A stretch of DNA of 5,183 nt from Clostridiales bacterium (GTDB taxonomy: Bacteria > Bacillota > Clostridia > Lachnospirales > Lachnospiraceae): positions 1-5,183 of the forward strand of contig JAHZHF010000217.1 of assembly GCA_019420405.1 (NCBI GenBank). The letters run 5' to 3'. Below are positions 3,966 to 5,183 of this stretch, piece by piece (positions within the stretch are counted from its first letter, which is position 1; each line of letters starts with the position of its first letter). The notes beneath the pieces were generated by a model. That model ran no database searches. It was not told where the DNA came from and was given only the letters and a program-made list of their open reading frames with translations. A program made the position numbers and the translations under genes.

Positions 3966-5183
3966 TGATTTCTTCTTTATGCTTGTCAGCAGTTTCCTGA
4001 GCGTATTTTATACAAATGTTCTCGGTATTCCGGGAGCGGTTACGGGAATTCTTTTTCTGGCAGCCCGCGTCGTAGACGCGTTTACAGACATAGGCATGGG
4101 AAGAATCGTCGATAGTGCAAAGGCAACGGAAGAGGGGAGGTACCGTCCCTGGATACGCAGGATGAAGCTCCCGGTTGCTCTGGCCGGAGTTCTGCTGTTC
4201 CTGCCATGGGCTGCAAATCTTCCGATGGCATTAAGGATTGTATATATCTTTGTCACATATATTTTGTGGGGAAGCTTCTGTTATACGGGAATTAATATTC
4301 CGTATGGCTCTATGGCTTCGGCAATTACAGATGTTCCGGAAGAGAGGACTATGCTCTCAACATTCAGATCCATGGGAGCTTCTCTGGCAGGCGTTCTGGT
4401 AGGAGCGCTGACACCGCTTATTGTATACCACACGGATGATGCGGGAACTCAGGTCCTTGTCGGATCCAGAGTATTTCTTCTGGCAGTCATTTTCGCAGTA
4501 TTTGGATTTATCTGTCATACGATCTGCTACAGATGGTCAGCAGAGCGGATTCAGATTGCGCCAAAGACAGATGAAAAGAAACAAAAGCCAAAGGATCTTA
4601 TACTTGCTCTTGTGCATAACCGGGCGCTTGTTTCTATGATTGCAGCCGCGATTGTAAGTGTAATTGCAAGTTCGGTGACAATGTCCATGAACATTTATCT
4701 GTATCAGGATTATTTCAAAAATTCAAGCGCGATGGCAGTGGCAAATGTGCTCCAGACGGTATGTGTGCTTCTCCTTGCTCCTTTTTCAGGGAAGATAACG
4801 AAAAAATTCGGGAAAAAGGAAGCGGGAAGTGCAGCAATGCTTCTCGCAGCAGTTACATATGGAATTATGTTTTTACTTAGAATAGAAAATGCATGGGTGT
4901 TCTGTGTGTTCCTGTTTATTGCAAATCTTGGCGCCCAGACTTTTAATCTGCTTGTGTGGGCACTGGTATCAGACATTATTGATTATCAGACTGTAATGAC
5001 CGGATCGAGCGACGGCGGTACTGTTTATGGAATGTATTCTTTCTCCCGGAAACTGGGACAGGCGCTGGCGGGCGGACTTGGCGGATTCGTCCTCTCTGCA
5101 ATCGGTTTTCAGGAGACTGCCGGACAGGCTGTTGTACAGACTGAGCAGGTAACAAACTCAATATATTCAGTAATGACAGGTGT
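3946..5183 (+). CDS. GPH-family sugar:cation symporter (MelB/UidB-like MFS), 5' altered and cut by window end
   Basis: The open frame encodes a polytopic inner-membrane transporter of the glycoside-pentoside-hexuronide:cation symporter family, which moves a sugar or glycoside with Na+ or H+. From ATG 3946 there are 412 residues without a stop up to the window edge; the family is about 440-470. Hallmarks are GDFGND in helix 1 (3-8), the cation-site motif RVVDAFTDIGMGRIVD (41-56, D44 and D48), loop motif GRYRPWI (64-70), the NIPYGSM segment (117-123), a basic central loop (205-217) and VSDIIDYQ...GGTVYGMYSFSRKLGQALAG (341-376). The frame is open back to a TAG at 3922, and RLGYMFGDFGND suggests the homology begins a few residues before the ATG, so the normal N-terminus has been lost. 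ATG 3946 overlaps the isomerase fragment by 20 bases and has AGGGAG (3930-3935) ten bases upstream, so coupled translation is possible. The substrate is not evident. The C-terminus lies beyond the window. Confidence 0.88.
   Translation, partial: MFGDFGNDFFFMLVSSFLSVFYTNVLGIPGAVTGILFLAARVVDAFTDIGMGRIVDSAKATEEGRYRPWIRRMKLPVALAGVLLFLPWAANLPMALRIVYIFVTYILWGSFCYTGINIPYGSMASAITDVPEERTMLSTFRSMGASLAGVLVGALTPLIVYHTDDAGTQVLVGSRVFLLAVIFAVFGFICHTICYRWSAERIQIAPKTDEKKQKPKDLILALVHNRALVSMIAAAIVSVIASSVTMSMNIYLYQDYFKNSSAMAVANVLQTVCVLLLAPFSGKITKKFGKKEAGSAAMLLAAVTYGIMFLLRIENAWVFCVFLFIANLGAQTFNLLVWALVSDIIDYQTVMTGSSDGGTVYGMYSFSRKLGQALAGGLGGFVLSAIGFQETAGQAVVQTEQVTNSIYSVMTG

Noticed and set aside
4008..5161. Small frames on both strands within the symporter
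   Set aside because: They are shadows of a long continuous frame with clear GPH-family motifs.

Overview
The window looks like chromosomal DNA of a gut-type Firmicute, most likely a Lachnospiraceae member. This is inferred from the strong AGGAGG-type ribosome binding sites, the AT-rich promoters, the moderate GC content of the genes, and the protein families present (FucO-type alcohol dehydrogenase, TetR with a DhaS-like C-terminus, GPH-family symporter). No rRNA, tRNA, CRISPR array, insertion sequence or phage gene was seen.

Layout. Positions 1-150 hold two intrinsic terminators, one ending an upstream + strand transcript and one that can work in both directions. Next comes a divergent pair: a 93-residue XRE-type regulator on the - strand (152-433) and a 156-residue membrane-anchored protein of unknown function on the + strand (533-1003). 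Their promoters overlap back to back. They are flanked by two nearly identical quasi-palindromes in inverted orientation, which look like operators for the XRE protein. A TetR-family regulator (1071-1640) follows, then a 150-bp control region and a FucO-like iron-dependent lactaldehyde reductase / propanediol oxidoreductase (1793-2938). The control region contains a near-perfect match to the Rex (NADH-sensing repressor) operator lying on an extended -10 element, a possible TetR site and a leader hairpin. A bidirectional terminator separates fucO from a convergent GNAT acetyltransferase gene (3050-3532, - strand).

The right part is the oddest. Divergent from the GNAT gene is a gene that starts as a sugar phosphate isomerase/epimerase (3687) but loses that identity after about 82 codons. 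It then runs directly, in another reading frame, into a GPH-family sugar:cation symporter that lacks its usual first residues and continues beyond the window end. This looks like a deletion joining the 5' end of one gene to the body of another, or an assembly artefact; the sequence alone cannot decide.

The genes suggest sugar fermentation with redox balancing: FucO would re-oxidise NADH by reducing lactaldehyde to 1,2-propanediol, in line with Rex control, and the isomerase/symporter remnant suggests a carbohydrate-use operon. I found no clear evidence of an entirely new system. The points most worth follow-up are the isomerase/symporter junction, the paired operators of the XRE locus and the Rex site before fucO.
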